Positions 9,623-18,294 of a stretch of DNA of 64,000 bases are shown here, in pieces; positions within the stretch are counted from its first letter, which is position 1; each line of letters begins with the position of its first letter. Where the stretch lies: positions 60,383 through 124,382 of the forward strand of contig JAIRPP010000012.1 in assembly GCA_031256955.1 (NCBI GenBank), read 5' to 3'. The translations under genes and the position numbers were made by a program. The DNA is from Candidatus Methanoplasma sp. (GTDB lineage: Archaea > Thermoplasmatota > Thermoplasmata > Methanomassiliicoccales > Methanomethylophilaceae). The notes beneath the pieces were generated by a model. It did no database searches, was not told where the DNA came from, and saw only the letters and a program-made list of their open reading frames with translations.

Positions 9623-9742
9623 GCCAAAATATAGCATAAATTCAGGGAAATCACAAGAAATCGCGACGGATCGATCATTTCGCGACGCCCCGCATCCATA
9701 GGTCCCGGGTTCTGGGCGGCCGCTCACTTCTTCTCGATCAAC

Positions 9743-11533
9743 CCCGAGTTTGACACTTACTGAGTCTGGCATGGCTTGATCTCGGATTCCGGGCGCCCGC
9801 GCGGGGGGCTCGATCGGGCGGAAGGCAGAAGAGGCCCCTCGGCGGTGCTCTGTCGCCAAACGAGAAGACGCGCCGGGGGCCGAGACGGGCATCCCCGCGG
9901 GGTGGCATTAATGTTGCGGCCCCCGGCGCGCCTCCCGGGCGGCGGGACCGGATAGGATGCCTAAGAAAAAGAAGATCTACAGGGCGGCGGCGCCGGTGAG
10001 GCCTGCGCCGAACGGGAACGAGACCGTGCGGATAGGGTGGCTGGACCTGGCCCGGGGGGCCATGGCCGCCACCGGGCTGGACGAGTTCCTGGACGGGATG
10101 AAGAGGGCGCAGGGCGCGCCGCTGTCCGCCGAGGCGGCGGCGCTGGTCGCCTGCTCGGCGGAGATGACGGGGGTGTCGCTCAGCCGCCTGGACCGGATGC
10201 TGGAGGGCGGGGCCGCCCGCGAGGAGCACGGGCTGGGGGGCTCGTCGGCGAAGTCGCTGTACCGCGCGGTCGAGCGCCTGGGCAGATGCAGCGACGAGAT
10301 AGTCGCGTTCCTGGGCGAGTCGCTCAAGGCGCGCTTCGGGGTCGCGATGGGCACGGTGATGGTCGACTGGACCTCGATGTACTTCGAGGCGCCGGCCCGC
10401 GGGATCGTGCGCTTCGGGTACTCCAGGGACCGCAGGCCGGACAGGCCCCAGGTGACCGTGGGGGTCGCGATGGACGCGGCGTCGGGGATGCCGGTCGGCC
10501 TGACCGTGAACCCAGGGAACACGGTGGACGCGACGCACTTCGCGGACACCTTCGCCAGGATCCGCCCCCTCCTGCGCGAGGGGGCCGTGGCGGTCTTCGA
10601 CAGCGGGGCGTACTCCATGGAGAACGCCCGCGTCCTGGACGAGGCGGGGTTCGGGTTCGTGACCCGCGCCAAGCTCAACGCGTCCGACGCGGCCGCGGCC
10701 CTGGACCCGGGGGCCCCGTGGATCTCGGACGGCGGGCTCCCGCGCCTGGAGATCGACGGGAACCTGGGCAGGAGGCGGTACCTGTTCTGCGACTAGGCCG
10801 GGAGGGCGGACGCCCTGGCCCGCAGGCGCGCCAGGGCGGGGCGCGACTGGGACGAGGCGGCGGGGCTCATGGCGGGCGCCGCCGCGGGCCGGAGGCCCCG
10901 GGCGGGCCACAGGAGCCCCAACATGTTCCTGGACACGGGGCTCTCGTACCGCCCCGGGTTCGAGGGGATGTCCAGGGAGGAGGCCGTGGAGGCCGCCCTG
11001 GAGGGGTCCGCGACGGGGAAGGAGGGGCTTTTCGCCATCGTGACGAACCGCCCGCTGACGGCTCCGGAGGCCCTGTCCACGTACCGCTCCCGCAACGCCG
11101 TCGAGGGGGCGTTCCGCGACCTCAAGCACGGCATCGACTGGAGGCCGGCCAGGTGCACTTCGGAGGACGCGATCAGGGGGCGCGTCCTGATATCCTTCCT
11201 GGCCCTGTTCTCCGTGTCCCTCATGCGGTTCCTGCACCCCGAGATGAGGGGGATGACGGCGGAATCGGTCGCCGAGGACGCGGGCTCGTTCTCAGTTACG
11301 GTATTCGCGGGCGAAGGCGGGCGGAGGGAGAGGGTCTACAGCAACTACGGGCGCGTGATAACGCTCGCGATGGGGCGCGGATGGGCCCCGGAGGCGGCCC
11401 GGCCGCCCGACCGGGCCTCCCTGGACCGCTTCATGCGATGAGGATCGGCTAACTGGGAACGGGGCGGCCGCCCCGGATCCGCGGCGGGTTCAGCGCGAGC
11501 CCTGTCGGAAAATCACGTAAGTGTCAAACTCAG
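9743..11533 (+). mobile_element. Complete insertion sequence, IS4/IS1634-like, with terminal inverted repeats and target duplication
   Basis: About 1.79 kb. The left end (from 9743) reads CCCGAGTTTGACACTTAC and the right end, read inward from 11533, CTGAGTTTGACACTTAC: 15 identical bases. The element is flanked by the 7-bp direct repeat GATCAAC (9736-9742 and 11534-11540). Removing the element and one repeat restores an open reading frame ending ATYLLIEKK-stop for the interrupted gene, which shows the true edges. Contents: one transposase gene with an internal TAG. Intact ends and a perfect duplication suggest recent transposition. Confidence 0.93.
9957..11441 (+). CDS. IS4/IS1634-like DDE transposase with one in-frame UAG codon
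   Basis: Moves the surrounding element. The reading frame runs 494 codons with a single TAG at 10794-10796 (codon 280). Before it are the likely catalytic aspartates in MVDWTSMYF and AVFDSGAYS; after it, in the same frame, comes YRSRNAVEGAFRDLK, an exact Y-(2)-R-(3)-E-(6)-K signature carrying the catalytic glutamate. The 279-residue product stopping at TAG would therefore be inactive. Codon use and GC3 are the same on both sides, and the gene ends at TGA. In pyrrolysine-decoding archaea UAG is read as pyrrolysine, and transposases with such codons are known in Methanosarcina; readthrough here is inferred. A nonsense mutation is the alternative. The N-terminus is lysine-rich (MPKKKKI). Confidence 0.88.
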
Positions 11534-12846
11534 GATCAACAGATACGTCGCGCCCGCGCCTCTCCCGATGCTTTCGAAGACGCCTCTGTCCGAGAGCTCC
11601 TTCAGATCGGCGGTGGCGGTGTTTCTGGAGCACTCGTTGAGCTCGGTGTACTCCCTGTTGGTGATCCTGCCGTTCCTCTTGACGTACGAGACCGCCTTGA
11701 CCTGCCTGGCGTTGAACCCCATCCTCTGAAGCTCCTCCCTCGAGAACCTGTCCTTGAAGAGGGTGACCATGAACCCGCCCTCCCTCTCCTCTATGCCGGG
11801 GGCTGGGAGCCCGGCGGCCTCGCACGAGCCCACGATCTTCATTATCCCGCTCCCCCATGAATCGATGTATCCCCCCAGGAAGCACGCCCTGGCGAGCGTG
11901 GGGTTGCGCGGATGGGAGGAGTGCGTCGACCTGAGGCGCTGCATCGGGAGGGATTCCGGGAGGCCGCCGTCGTTCCATACGAACATCTTGTCGTCGTAGA
12001 CGCGGATCTGCGTCGGGGCCCCGGCGTAGTTCCTGTGGATGAGCGCGTTCAGGATCATCTCCCTCAGGGCCGCGACGGGGTACTCGAGCGTCTCTATGCG
12101 GCTCATGCCCTCGAACGAGATGTTCCGTATCATGAACTTGTGGTCGAGCTGCTCCAGGACCGCGTCCAGCACCCTGATTATGTTCCCTTCCTCCGTCTCC
12201 TGGTATCTGATCGTGTAGTCGTCGTCCTCGAACCTCCCCATCTTCACGAAGGTGTTCGGATAGAACCTCCCCGGGTTCTTCCCGAACAGCACGATCGCGG
12301 CGCGCTTGATCTGCCCGTCGGCCGACAGGGAGAGCTTCTCCAGCAGATCGGGGAGGGAGACCCCGTCCGCATCGGGCATGCGCCCCGCCTCCCGGGCCCT
12401 CCTCATGAACGAGGCCACCGAATCCGCGTCTATGTCCTCTATGGACGCGCGGGGCTCCACGAGGTCGTCCCAGGTGCGGCCGCATCTCCTGAGCACGAAT
12501 TCGTTGAGGGCTGTGCCGGTGAGCTCCTGCTTGACGCCGCCGCTGCGGCAGTAATGCCTCCCGTTCAGGGATATCGGGACGGAGTACGGCGACACGGAGG
12601 CCTCTATGTACCTTTTCTCCCCCTCCCGGAGGAGGTTCACGTCGGCGACGATCCCCATCGTGCTCTTGATCTTGTCGGGGATCTCCTCCATGAGCCTCTT
12701 ATAGTCCTCGAGGCCGACCACGTTGCCGTCGTCGTCCACCCCTATGCGGATGGATCCCCCCGCGCGTTCGCGAAGCCGCACACCCATTTTAGATAGTCGT
12801 CGCGCCATGACGACTTGTATTCTATGTTCTGCTGTTCCGGCGACAC
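11513..12846 (-). pseudogene. AlbA_2-domain ATP-binding protein (RecG-like/transcriptional regulator type), frameshifted 5' and IS-interrupted 3'
   Basis: The family joins a Schlafen/AlbA_2 nucleic-acid domain to a GHKL-like region and a winged helix. The real start appears to be GTG at 12846 with GGAGG seven bases upstream; this frame gives NIEYKSSWRDDYLKWVCGFA, the expected AlbA_2 opening. At a run of six G (12758-12763) one base is missing and the continuation GGSIRIGVDDDGNVVGLEDY lies in the next frame. Further on are AALREMILNALIHRNY, GFMVTLFKDRF and a C-terminal winged helix (NREYTELNECSRNTATADLKEL). At the 3' end the insertion sequence replaces the last codons EKK with SLTLT encoded by its inverted repeat. 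Seven G would make the gene whole at its 5' end, so a base-calling error is possible. Confidence 0.8.
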
Positions 12847-12910
12847 GCTATGGCCTCCCGTTTGCGATGGCGTTTTCTTTATTTGAAATGATGCGAGGGG
12901 GGCCGGGCGG

Positions 12911-13609
12911 TCATTTCACGGGCCCGTCGCAGTACTCGCAGCGCCCGGCCTTGGGGATCGTCGTCGCGCCGCACAGGGGGCACAGGACGGCCTCCGCGGA
13001 GGACTCCTCCGCCGCCTTCCTCCTGGCGGATTCCAGGGCCTCCCTCATCTCCCTCCCGATCGCCTCGCACTCCCCGTAGTCGACTCCGCCGCGCGCCACG
13101 GGCGCCCCGTTTATGCGGAAGCGGATCAGGTCGAAGTAGGGGGAGCTCACGTGGATGTTCATCCAGAAGTCGTAGGTGTACGAGTAGCGCGGGGGGTCGT
13201 ATCCCACATCCCTGCCCTGGGAGTCCCTGTATCTCTCCTCGGCCCTGTTCTCGCTGACGTCCACCTCGCACCCGGTGATCGCGGCGAAGCCTATCACGTC
13301 GGGGTTCCCGTCGCGCCAGCGCCCGGGCGGCGCCACTATCGCGTTCATGTTGCCCTCGTCCAGGATCAGCCTGGTCCCGAGCCCGATAGACCTGGTGGCG
13401 TTGAACGAGGCGACGGCCTTCCTGTTCTCCTCGCGGTAGGCCAGCTGCGCCTTTATGTCGGCGACGGTGCTGCGCCTGCGATCGCTGAAGAACGGGGAGA
13501 GCTTCTTGGCGCACCCCCCGCAGAGGTTCCCGTCCTCCAGCCTCCTGTTTCCCAGGAGGCCTATCTTGTCGCCGCACGCGTCGCAGAACTTCTTGTCGAA
13601 CAATCCCAT
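12911..13609 (-). CDS. Zinc-ribbon protein with DUF4428-like N-terminus, function unknown
   Basis: 232 residues. The N-terminus CDACGDKIGLLGNRRLEDGNLCGGCAKKLSPFF holds two CxxC pairs and resembles DUF4428, a zinc domain; the C-terminus has a second zinc ribbon (CPLCGATTIPKAGRCEYCD). Between them lies a beta-rich domain (VIGFAAITGCEVDV, YSYTYDFWMNIHV, FDLIRFRINGAP). I favour the ATG at 13609 over that at 13615 because GAGGG sits six bases upstream of the first and directly against the second. It follows the SPFH gene by about 40 bases on the same strand, so the two probably form an operon and act together. No enzymatic motif is visible. Confidence 0.7.
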   Translation of the reverse strand: MGLFDKKFCDACGDKIGLLGNRRLEDGNLCGGCAKKLSPFFSDRRRSTVADIKAQLAYREENRKAVASFNATRSIGLGTRLILDEGNMNAIVAPPGRWRDGNPDVIGFAAITGCEVDVSENRAEERYRDSQGRDVGYDPPRYSYTYDFWMNIHVSSPYFDLIRFRINGAPVARGGVDYGECEAIGREMREALESARRKAAEESSAEAVLCPLCGATTIPKAGRCEYCDGPVK

Positions 13610-13652
13610 GGACATCCCTCTAAACTCATTCGGGCGGAGAGCCCCCGCGGGC

Positions 13653-14999
13653 TCACTTCGATGCGTCCCCCCCGTCGAACGGGTCCCCGCACTCCGGGCA
13701 GAACCTCGGGGGCTTCGACCTGTCCGCCGGCTCCCAGCCGCACTTGTCGCACCTGTACTGCGGGGCGCCGGCGGGCTTGGGCCTCCCGCACTCGGAGCAG
13801 AACTTCCCCTTGTTGGCGGCCCCGCAGGCGCACGCCCACCCGTCGGCGGGGGGCTGGGGCTTCCCGCACTCCTCGCAGAACCTGCCGGAGTTGCCGGCGT
13901 GCCCGCATGGGCACGCCCACCCCGCCGGCGCGGGCCTCGCCCCGCCGAACCCCCCGCCGGGGGACGTGGCGTACTGATTGGGGGGCTGCCCCGCCTGGCC
14001 GTTGTAAGCCGCGTCGATCCTCGCGCCGCCCATGGCCTGCTGCGCCATGCCGAACCCGAGGAAGCCCATCATCGCGCCGTTCTCGTTGCCGGCGGCCGCC
14101 TTCCAGGCCTCCGCCTGCGCTCCGACCAGGGTCGCCGCCTGCATGGACGGGTCGCGCATGACCGCGCGCATCTGGAGCTCCTTGATCCTCTCCTCGTCCT
14201 CCTTGGAGGCCGACACGGAGCTGACGCCGAACGAGGCTATCTCCAGCCCGCGCATGTCGCGCCACTTCGCTGAGAGCACCTCGTTGAGGGCGTCCGCCAT
14301 CTCGGAGGCGTGCCCCGGGAGGGCGGAGTACCTGACCCCCATCCCGGAGATCCTGGCGAACGCGGGCTGGAGGGCGGTGAGGAGCTCGGCCTTGAGCTGC
14401 CCCTCTATCTCGCTCCTGAGATACCTCTCCCCGAAGTTCCCGCAGACGTTGGCGTAGAACAGCACGGGGTTGGATATGCGGAAGCTGTACTCCCCGAAGC
14501 ACCGCACGGATATGTCCACGTCCAGGCCTATGTTCCTGTCCACCACCCTGAACGGGACGGGGCTGGCGGTGCCGTACTTGTTGCCGAGCGATTCCTTCGT
14601 GTTTATGTAATATACGCGGGTGTCCTTCCCGGGGATCCCGCCGAACTTGAAGCGGCTCCACGCGCTCTTAAGGGATTCGAGCGCGCCCTTCCCCAGGCCG
14701 CCCGCCAGCAGGGTGGGCTCCCCCTTCCCGTCGAACACGTACTCTCCAGGCTCGAGGCACACGTCGAGGATCTTGCCCTGCTCGACCACGAGCATGCACT
14801 GCCCGTCCGCGACGGACACGACGGAGCCGTCGGAGATTATGTTCTCCTCCCCGCCCTTGTTCGAAGAGCGGCCGGAGGCCTTCCTCCTGCCCCTGACGGC
14901 GAGAACGTCCGCGGGGAGGGCCTCGCAGTAGAAGAACTCCCTCCATTGGTCAGCCAAAGTCCCGCCTATAGCCCCTGCAGCAGCCGCGATGAGTCCCAT
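13653..14999 (-). CDS. SPFH/virion-core-like protein with C-terminal zinc ribbons
   Basis: A 448-residue protein. Residues 1-300 look like the SPFH/band-7-related family sometimes labelled 'virion core protein' (YdjL-like): MGLIAAAAGAIGGTLADQWRE at the start, EYVFDGKGEPTLLAGG, and VDISVRCFGEYSFRISNPVLF. A glycine-rich linker follows, then three zinc ribbons, each with CxCG or CxxCG pairs (WACPCGHAGNSGRFCEECG, WACACGAANKGKFCSECG, YRCDKCGW...RFCPECG). These families form membrane-associated oligomers; the ligand of the ribbons is unknown. An AGAGG motif precedes the ATG by a few bases; TATA-like boxes lie at 15061-15068 and 15078-15085 on this strand. It is the first gene of a likely two-gene operon. 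Confidence 0.75.
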   Translation of the reverse strand: MGLIAAAAGAIGGTLADQWREFFYCEALPADVLAVRGRRKASGRSSNKGGEENIISDGSVVSVADGQCMLVVEQGKILDVCLEPGEYVFDGKGEPTLLAGGLGKGALESLKSAWSRFKFGGIPGKDTRVYYINTKESLGNKYGTASPVPFRVVDRNIGLDVDISVRCFGEYSFRISNPVLFYANVCGNFGERYLRSEIEGQLKAELLTALQPAFARISGMGVRYSALPGHASEMADALNEVLSAKWRDMRGLEIASFGVSSVSASKEDEERIKELQMRAVMRDPSMQAATLVGAQAEAWKAAAGNENGAMMGFLGFGMAQQAMGGARIDAAYNGQAGQPPNQYATSPGGGFGGARPAPAGWACPCGHAGNSGRFCEECGKPQPPADGWACACGAANKGKFCSECGRPKPAGAPQYRCDKCGWEPADRSKPPRFCPECGDPFDGGDASK

Positions 15000-15204
15000 G
15001 TGCCTCTATGTCTCCATGACCGCCCGCGAACCCGAGAATGGGCGGGGCGCGTCCGGGCTGGCTATAAGATATCGGGATTTAAAGATTGACTCGAGCAGGC
15101 GATGCGGAAACCCTGTTTGCATGTGGAAAAACAGAACTGCTCAATACACACCGAAACATCCGGATCGGACGGACGTCGGCGGACATCCCCGCAAAGATCG
15201 ATCC

Positions 15205-15456
15205 ATGAGCCGGTCGCCGCGCGGAGTGGCGTCTCGCCCGGATTTCATAGGGTACGAGCACACCGTGCCCGAAAAGAGGCTGCGGAGGCTGAGGGGGAGG
15301 CGCCCCGTCCTGGGATGGACCATAAAGGACGAGGGGAGGTTCTCGGAGTGCGCATCCCGGTTCGACTGTTTAATCTTCGAGGGATTCGAGCCTGACCCGG
15401 CGGCAGGCGACGTTTCAGACGGATGGCTAGGCGCGGGGGGCCGCCGCGGGCGATGA
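15205..15456 (+). pseudogene. C-terminal fragment of a glycerophosphodiester phosphodiesterase
   Basis: The 83-codon frame contains SRPDFIGYEHTVPEKRLR and PVLGWTIKDEGRFSE followed by FDCLIFEGFEPDP. This matches the last strands of the GDPD TIM barrel, where 'W-T-(I/V)-x-(D/T)' and 'x-(N/L)-I-(F/Y)-E' recur. The catalytic N-terminal half (the HR-x(n)-E-N-T region) is absent: the 200 bases upstream in all frames show nothing related. I therefore read it as a remnant, probably left by a deletion between the SPFH gene and the regulator. A short functional protein of unknown role cannot be excluded. Confidence 0.5.
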
Positions 15457-15660
15457 TTCTGTCCGCGCCCCCGTAGCTCCAAGCGCGGAGATCGCAACCG
15501 GGGCGCGGACAGAGGCGGTTTCCGTTTTCGCTATCCGAAAACCGATCCCGTCGGTTAAATCGCCGGACGCGGCTCCGCTTCCAGAGGCGCCGCGACGAGA
15601 GGAGCGGGGGATCAAAGGATGACAGAACGCGCTCCCCGCTCGCCCCGCGGCGCCCTCGCC

Positions 15661-16370
15661 TCACGCTTTCGGATCCGACGCGCCCTCTGCCAGCTTCGCG
15701 ACGGTCTTCTGCCTCGCATTCTGCCTCGCGACGCGCTCGTCCATCTTCTTTCTGGCCTCCCTCTCCTATATGCTCTCCCTCTCCCCCGGCGCCGCGGCGC
15801 CCGCGCCCCCCTTCTCCATGCCGTCGAGGATCCTCCTGATCTCCAGCATCTCCCTCGCCGCGGCGAGGCCCGCCTGCGTCAGGCTGACGACGTACGAGAC
15901 CCTCCCCCCGCCCCCCCCTCTCGACCCTTATCAGCCCGTGCCTCTCGAGCGACGCCACCCTCTTCGCGCCGGCCACGTTGGATTTCGTGACGCCCCTCAC
16001 GAGGCTCGTCTTCTTCTGGGGACCGCCCTCCAGCAGGGACATCAGGATGTCGCAGCTGTGCTCCTCCTCGAGCGGCAGCGTCTCCCTCCATTCCCCCCCC
16101 CCCCAATCCCATGGTTACGTATGCGGCGGACAGCCTTCTCGCGACGGAGGCGCCCTCTTCGGTCAGATACACGTCGAGGTCGTGCGTCCTCCCGACGGCC
16201 GCGAGGGTCTGGACCAGCCCGCGCTCCCTGTGCTCCCTGACGCGCGCGCCGACCGTGCTGGACGCGCCGACGCTCTCCCTGAGCTTGGCGTTGGTTTGGA
16301 CTCCGCCCGCCGCATACAGCGATAGAAGCACTCCGTGGCTATGCGCTCCCTCCAGCCTGTCTCTGCACAC
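15661..16370 (-). pseudogene. Double winged-helix transcriptional regulator broken at two G-tracts, with an in-frame UAG
   Basis: Three consecutive frames together spell one regulator. Segment 1 (from GTG at 16370, GGTGAG five bases upstream) gives a winged helix (SLYAAGGVQTNAKLRESVGA, YLTEEGASVARRLSAAY). After a run of 12 G (16093-16104) the next frame gives a second winged helix (HSCDILMSLLEGGPQKK, VAGAKRVASLERHGLIRVE). After GGGGGGGGGCGGGGGG (15904-15919) a third frame gives RVSYVVSLTQAGLAAAREML. That frame meets TAG at 15766-15768, but continues 34 more codons, rich in K and R (ARKKMDERVARQNARQKTVA), to a TGA. One G too many at each tract breaks the frame. A TTTATAC box at 16404-16411 supports a real promoter. 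Confidence 0.7.
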
Positions 16371-16490
16371 CCAGACTCACCGCCAGGGTCGAAGCCGAAC
16401 GTCGTATAAAGGCGTTTTTACGGTTGTCGTTTTCGGTCTCCGAATTCAGATGGGTCTGCTCAAATACGCTCACGGCCCTGACTGGTGCTG

Positions 16491-16841
16491 ATGGCAACAT
16501 ATCCTACGGAACTGACGAGCCAGCTGAAAGCCAACGACAGCGTTGTGAAGTACGTGCCCCTCGAATACGGGTGGGTCGCGATAACCGAGGAGCGCGTGCT
16601 GTACAACACCCGCATCTACTACACGGACACGAAGAGCAAGCAGGTGGAGACCGCCAACCTGCCCATAACCAAGATCTCCTCCATAGCCACCAAGCAGATC
16701 AAGGTGAAGGCGTGCATCGGGTCCAAGAGCGTCGGCGTCCTCGCGATAAACGTGCAGGGCACCGTGTACAACCTCATGGTCGGGAAGAACATCGGGGCGG
16801 CGCAGTCGCTCATCCAAGAGTTCAACGCGAGGTCAGGATAA
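16491..16841 (+). CDS. Small PH-like domain protein, function unknown
   Basis: 116 residues, no signal peptide or membrane segment. The pattern of short strands (VVKYVPLEYGWVAITEERVL, YYTDTKSKQVETANLPITKI, KVKACIGSKSVGVLAINVQG) followed by one C-terminal helix (GKNIGAAQSLIQEFNA) is that of bacterial/archaeal PH-like (bPH) domains. I chose ATG at 16491; a GTG two codons earlier in frame is possible. It is divergent from the broken regulator, and upstream DNA (16414-16490) is AT-richer than average. It ends at TAA. The fold is inferred from pattern only. Confidence 0.65.
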   Translation: MATYPTELTSQLKANDSVVKYVPLEYGWVAITEERVLYNTRIYYTDTKSKQVETANLPITKISSIATKQIKVKACIGSKSVGVLAINVQGTVYNLMVGKNIGAAQSLIQEFNARSG

Positions 16842-16909
16842 ACACATTCTGGGGGGAGAGGGTTTCCGCATTTATCCCTCCCCCCATCCCCTTTGGGGGC
16901 GCGATAGCC

Positions 16910-17194
16910 GTGAGCCTGCCCAACGCCTTCGCCGTGCGCATGATCGATGCCTATTCTCTATTCACCGAGAGCCGCGAGCACGTGTGCAACATGGTCCCCT
17001 CGTGCTCCATGTACGGCAGGATGGCGTATGAAAGGTACGGCTTCTTCAGGGCGACCCACAAGCTCCTGGCCCGCCTGAGGGAGTGCGGCAACCCGTACAC
17101 GGACTGGCCGCGCGAGAACTACCCGCGACGGCGCGGGCGCGCTCCGATGCGCGATGTTTTTGGACGGGCGGGGCACGGAGGGCCGATGAGATGA
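16910..17194 (+). CDS. YidD-like protein (membrane protein insertion efficiency factor family)
   Basis: 94 residues with the core YidD pattern: VCNMVPSCSMYGRMAYERYGFFRATHKLLARLRECGN corresponds in outline to the family's C-R-(F/Y)-x-P-S-C-S-x-Y motif and the following helices ending in R-C. In bacteria YidD helps the YidC/Sec insertion route; in archaea the role is not established. Starts at GTG 16910 or ATG 16940; neither has a clear ribosome binding site, and a TTTATCC box at 16870-16876 would give a leader of about 10-15 nt for the GTG. Its TGA overlaps the ATG of the next gene, so the two are coupled. Similarity is limited to the motif region. Confidence 0.55.
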   Translation: MSLPNAFAVRMIDAYSLFTESREHVCNMVPSCSMYGRMAYERYGFFRATHKLLARLRECGNPYTDWPRENYPRRRGRAPMRDVFGRAGHGGPMR

Positions 17195-17667
17195 TCGATG
17201 CGCTGATATGCAAGAAATGCGGGGGGCGGCTGAGGGTCGGCGAGAGGGGCGACAGGGGGGTCTGCCTGTATTGCGGGACCGAGGCGATCATCGCGGCCCA
17301 AGGGGGGAGGCCGCAGAGGCACCGCGCGCTGTTCAGCTACAACGGGGCCACGGTGGAGCGCCTGGCGACCGACAGGGTCGAGTTCTGCGGGAAGTACCGC
17401 GACGGCGCGGGGTACGGGGACGCCGCGCCCATGACTCTGGCCGTGCGCATAGACGGCGCGGAGGAGAGCCTGAGGTTCAGGATGCCCCGGATGCCGGCCT
17501 CGAAGGTCTCGGTGTGCTCGGACGGGCCCGGGGCGTGGATCCTCGTGGCGGACAAGCCCGGCGAGGTGTCGGTCAACGACGCGCCCCTGTCCGGGGGCGT
17601 GGCGAGGATCGGCCCCGAGGACGTCATCCGCTACGGTCCCGCCACCATACGGATCGCCTCCGTGTGA
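17191..17667 (+). CDS. Zinc-ribbon protein with possible FHA-like C-terminus
   Basis: 158 residues. Residues 6-31 form a zinc ribbon (CKKCGGRL...CLYCGTE). The C-terminal part ends GEVSVNDAPLSGGVARIGPEDVIRYG, which recalls the last strands of FHA domains, where a 'VNG...GD-x-I-x-x-G' pattern is usual; the middle (FCGKYRDGAGYGDAAPMTLAVR) is unfamiliar. ATG overlaps the TGA of the YidD-like gene and GGAGGG lies about nine bases upstream. There are no membrane segments. I do not know its function; phosphopeptide binding would be a guess. Confidence 0.65.
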   Translation: MIDALICKKCGGRLRVGERGDRGVCLYCGTEAIIAAQGGRPQRHRALFSYNGATVERLATDRVEFCGKYRDGAGYGDAAPMTLAVRIDGAEESLRFRMPRMPASKVSVCSDGPGAWILVADKPGEVSVNDAPLSGGVARIGPEDVIRYGPATIRIASV

Positions 17668-17802
17668 GGCGCTTCGCCGCCTGTTCCGCATACGGGACCG
17701 GGGCGAACGAGATTCTAAAAAGAGCAGCGGTGCGCCCGGCATATCGGAAGGGGTTTAGGCGGCGCAGCCCCGCCGTTCGGAGGCCGCGCCGCGGCGATCT
17801 GA

Positions 17803-18168
17803 TCACTTGGACCACTGGGCGTACAGCACGATGCCCTTGTTATGCATGTCCAAAAGCATCACGGTCTCTCCAGACCTATAGCTCTTCCCGGTCCCGTCCT
17901 CCTTGTCGTTCCATCCCGTGAACGCGTGCCCGCTCCAGGACGGCACATAGGTGATTATCTGGAACATCCCGTCGTGCATGGGGGATTTCTCGTCGTACGT
18001 GATCTCCCCGTCGATCTTCACGATGTACCTGACCGTGTCGCCAGGGGCAGTCAGCTTTTCAGAGCCCTCGCCCGACGCTCCCCCCGCTCCTCCGAGGAAG
18101 AAGAGGCAGAGCGCGGCTATTGCGACCGCGGCTACCGCGATCCCTATGACCAGTGTCGTCTTAGTCAT
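17803..18168 (-). CDS. Secreted or N-terminally anchored protein with one InlB-type (Listeria-Bacteroides) repeat
   Basis: 121 residues. The N-terminal segment TTLVIGIAVAAVAIAALCLF is a signal peptide or membrane anchor, followed by a glycine/serine linker. The rest is a single repeat of the kind in the giant surface proteins of this window: strands ending in GHAFTGWNDKEDGTGKSY and a terminal IVLYAQWSK. Such beta-grasp-like repeats are thought to mediate adhesion. It ends directly at the repeat, with no C-terminal anchor. The neighbour on the other side is divergent and unrelated. Confidence 0.75.
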   Translation of the reverse strand: MTKTTLVIGIAVAAVAIAALCLFFLGGAGGASGEGSEKLTAPGDTVRYIVKIDGEITYDEKSPMHDGMFQIITYVPSWSGHAFTGWNDKEDGTGKSYRSGETVMLLDMHNKGIVLYAQWSK

Positions 18169-18294
18169 CCCGCTTCCCTATGCCTCCGGCTGAAATAGCC
18201 GAATCCGTCCGAATCCGAAATCCGAAAGCGACAGCCTCCGCGCGGGGCATCTGACCAAGAAAGCTGATATCCATCCTGCCCCATCCACGCCCCC

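Noticed and set aside
9399..9701. 100-residue protein over the TTGTGCAA blocks (SAGLCNLCNYCA... repeated)
   Set aside because: The apparent cysteine-rich peptide is only the translation of the DNA repeats; the part between the blocks is arginine-rich shadow sequence.
9957..10796. A complete 279-residue transposase ending at TAG, plus a separate 190-residue protein from 10869
   Set aside because: Both are in the same frame, only the TAG separates them, and the catalytic glutamate is in the second piece.
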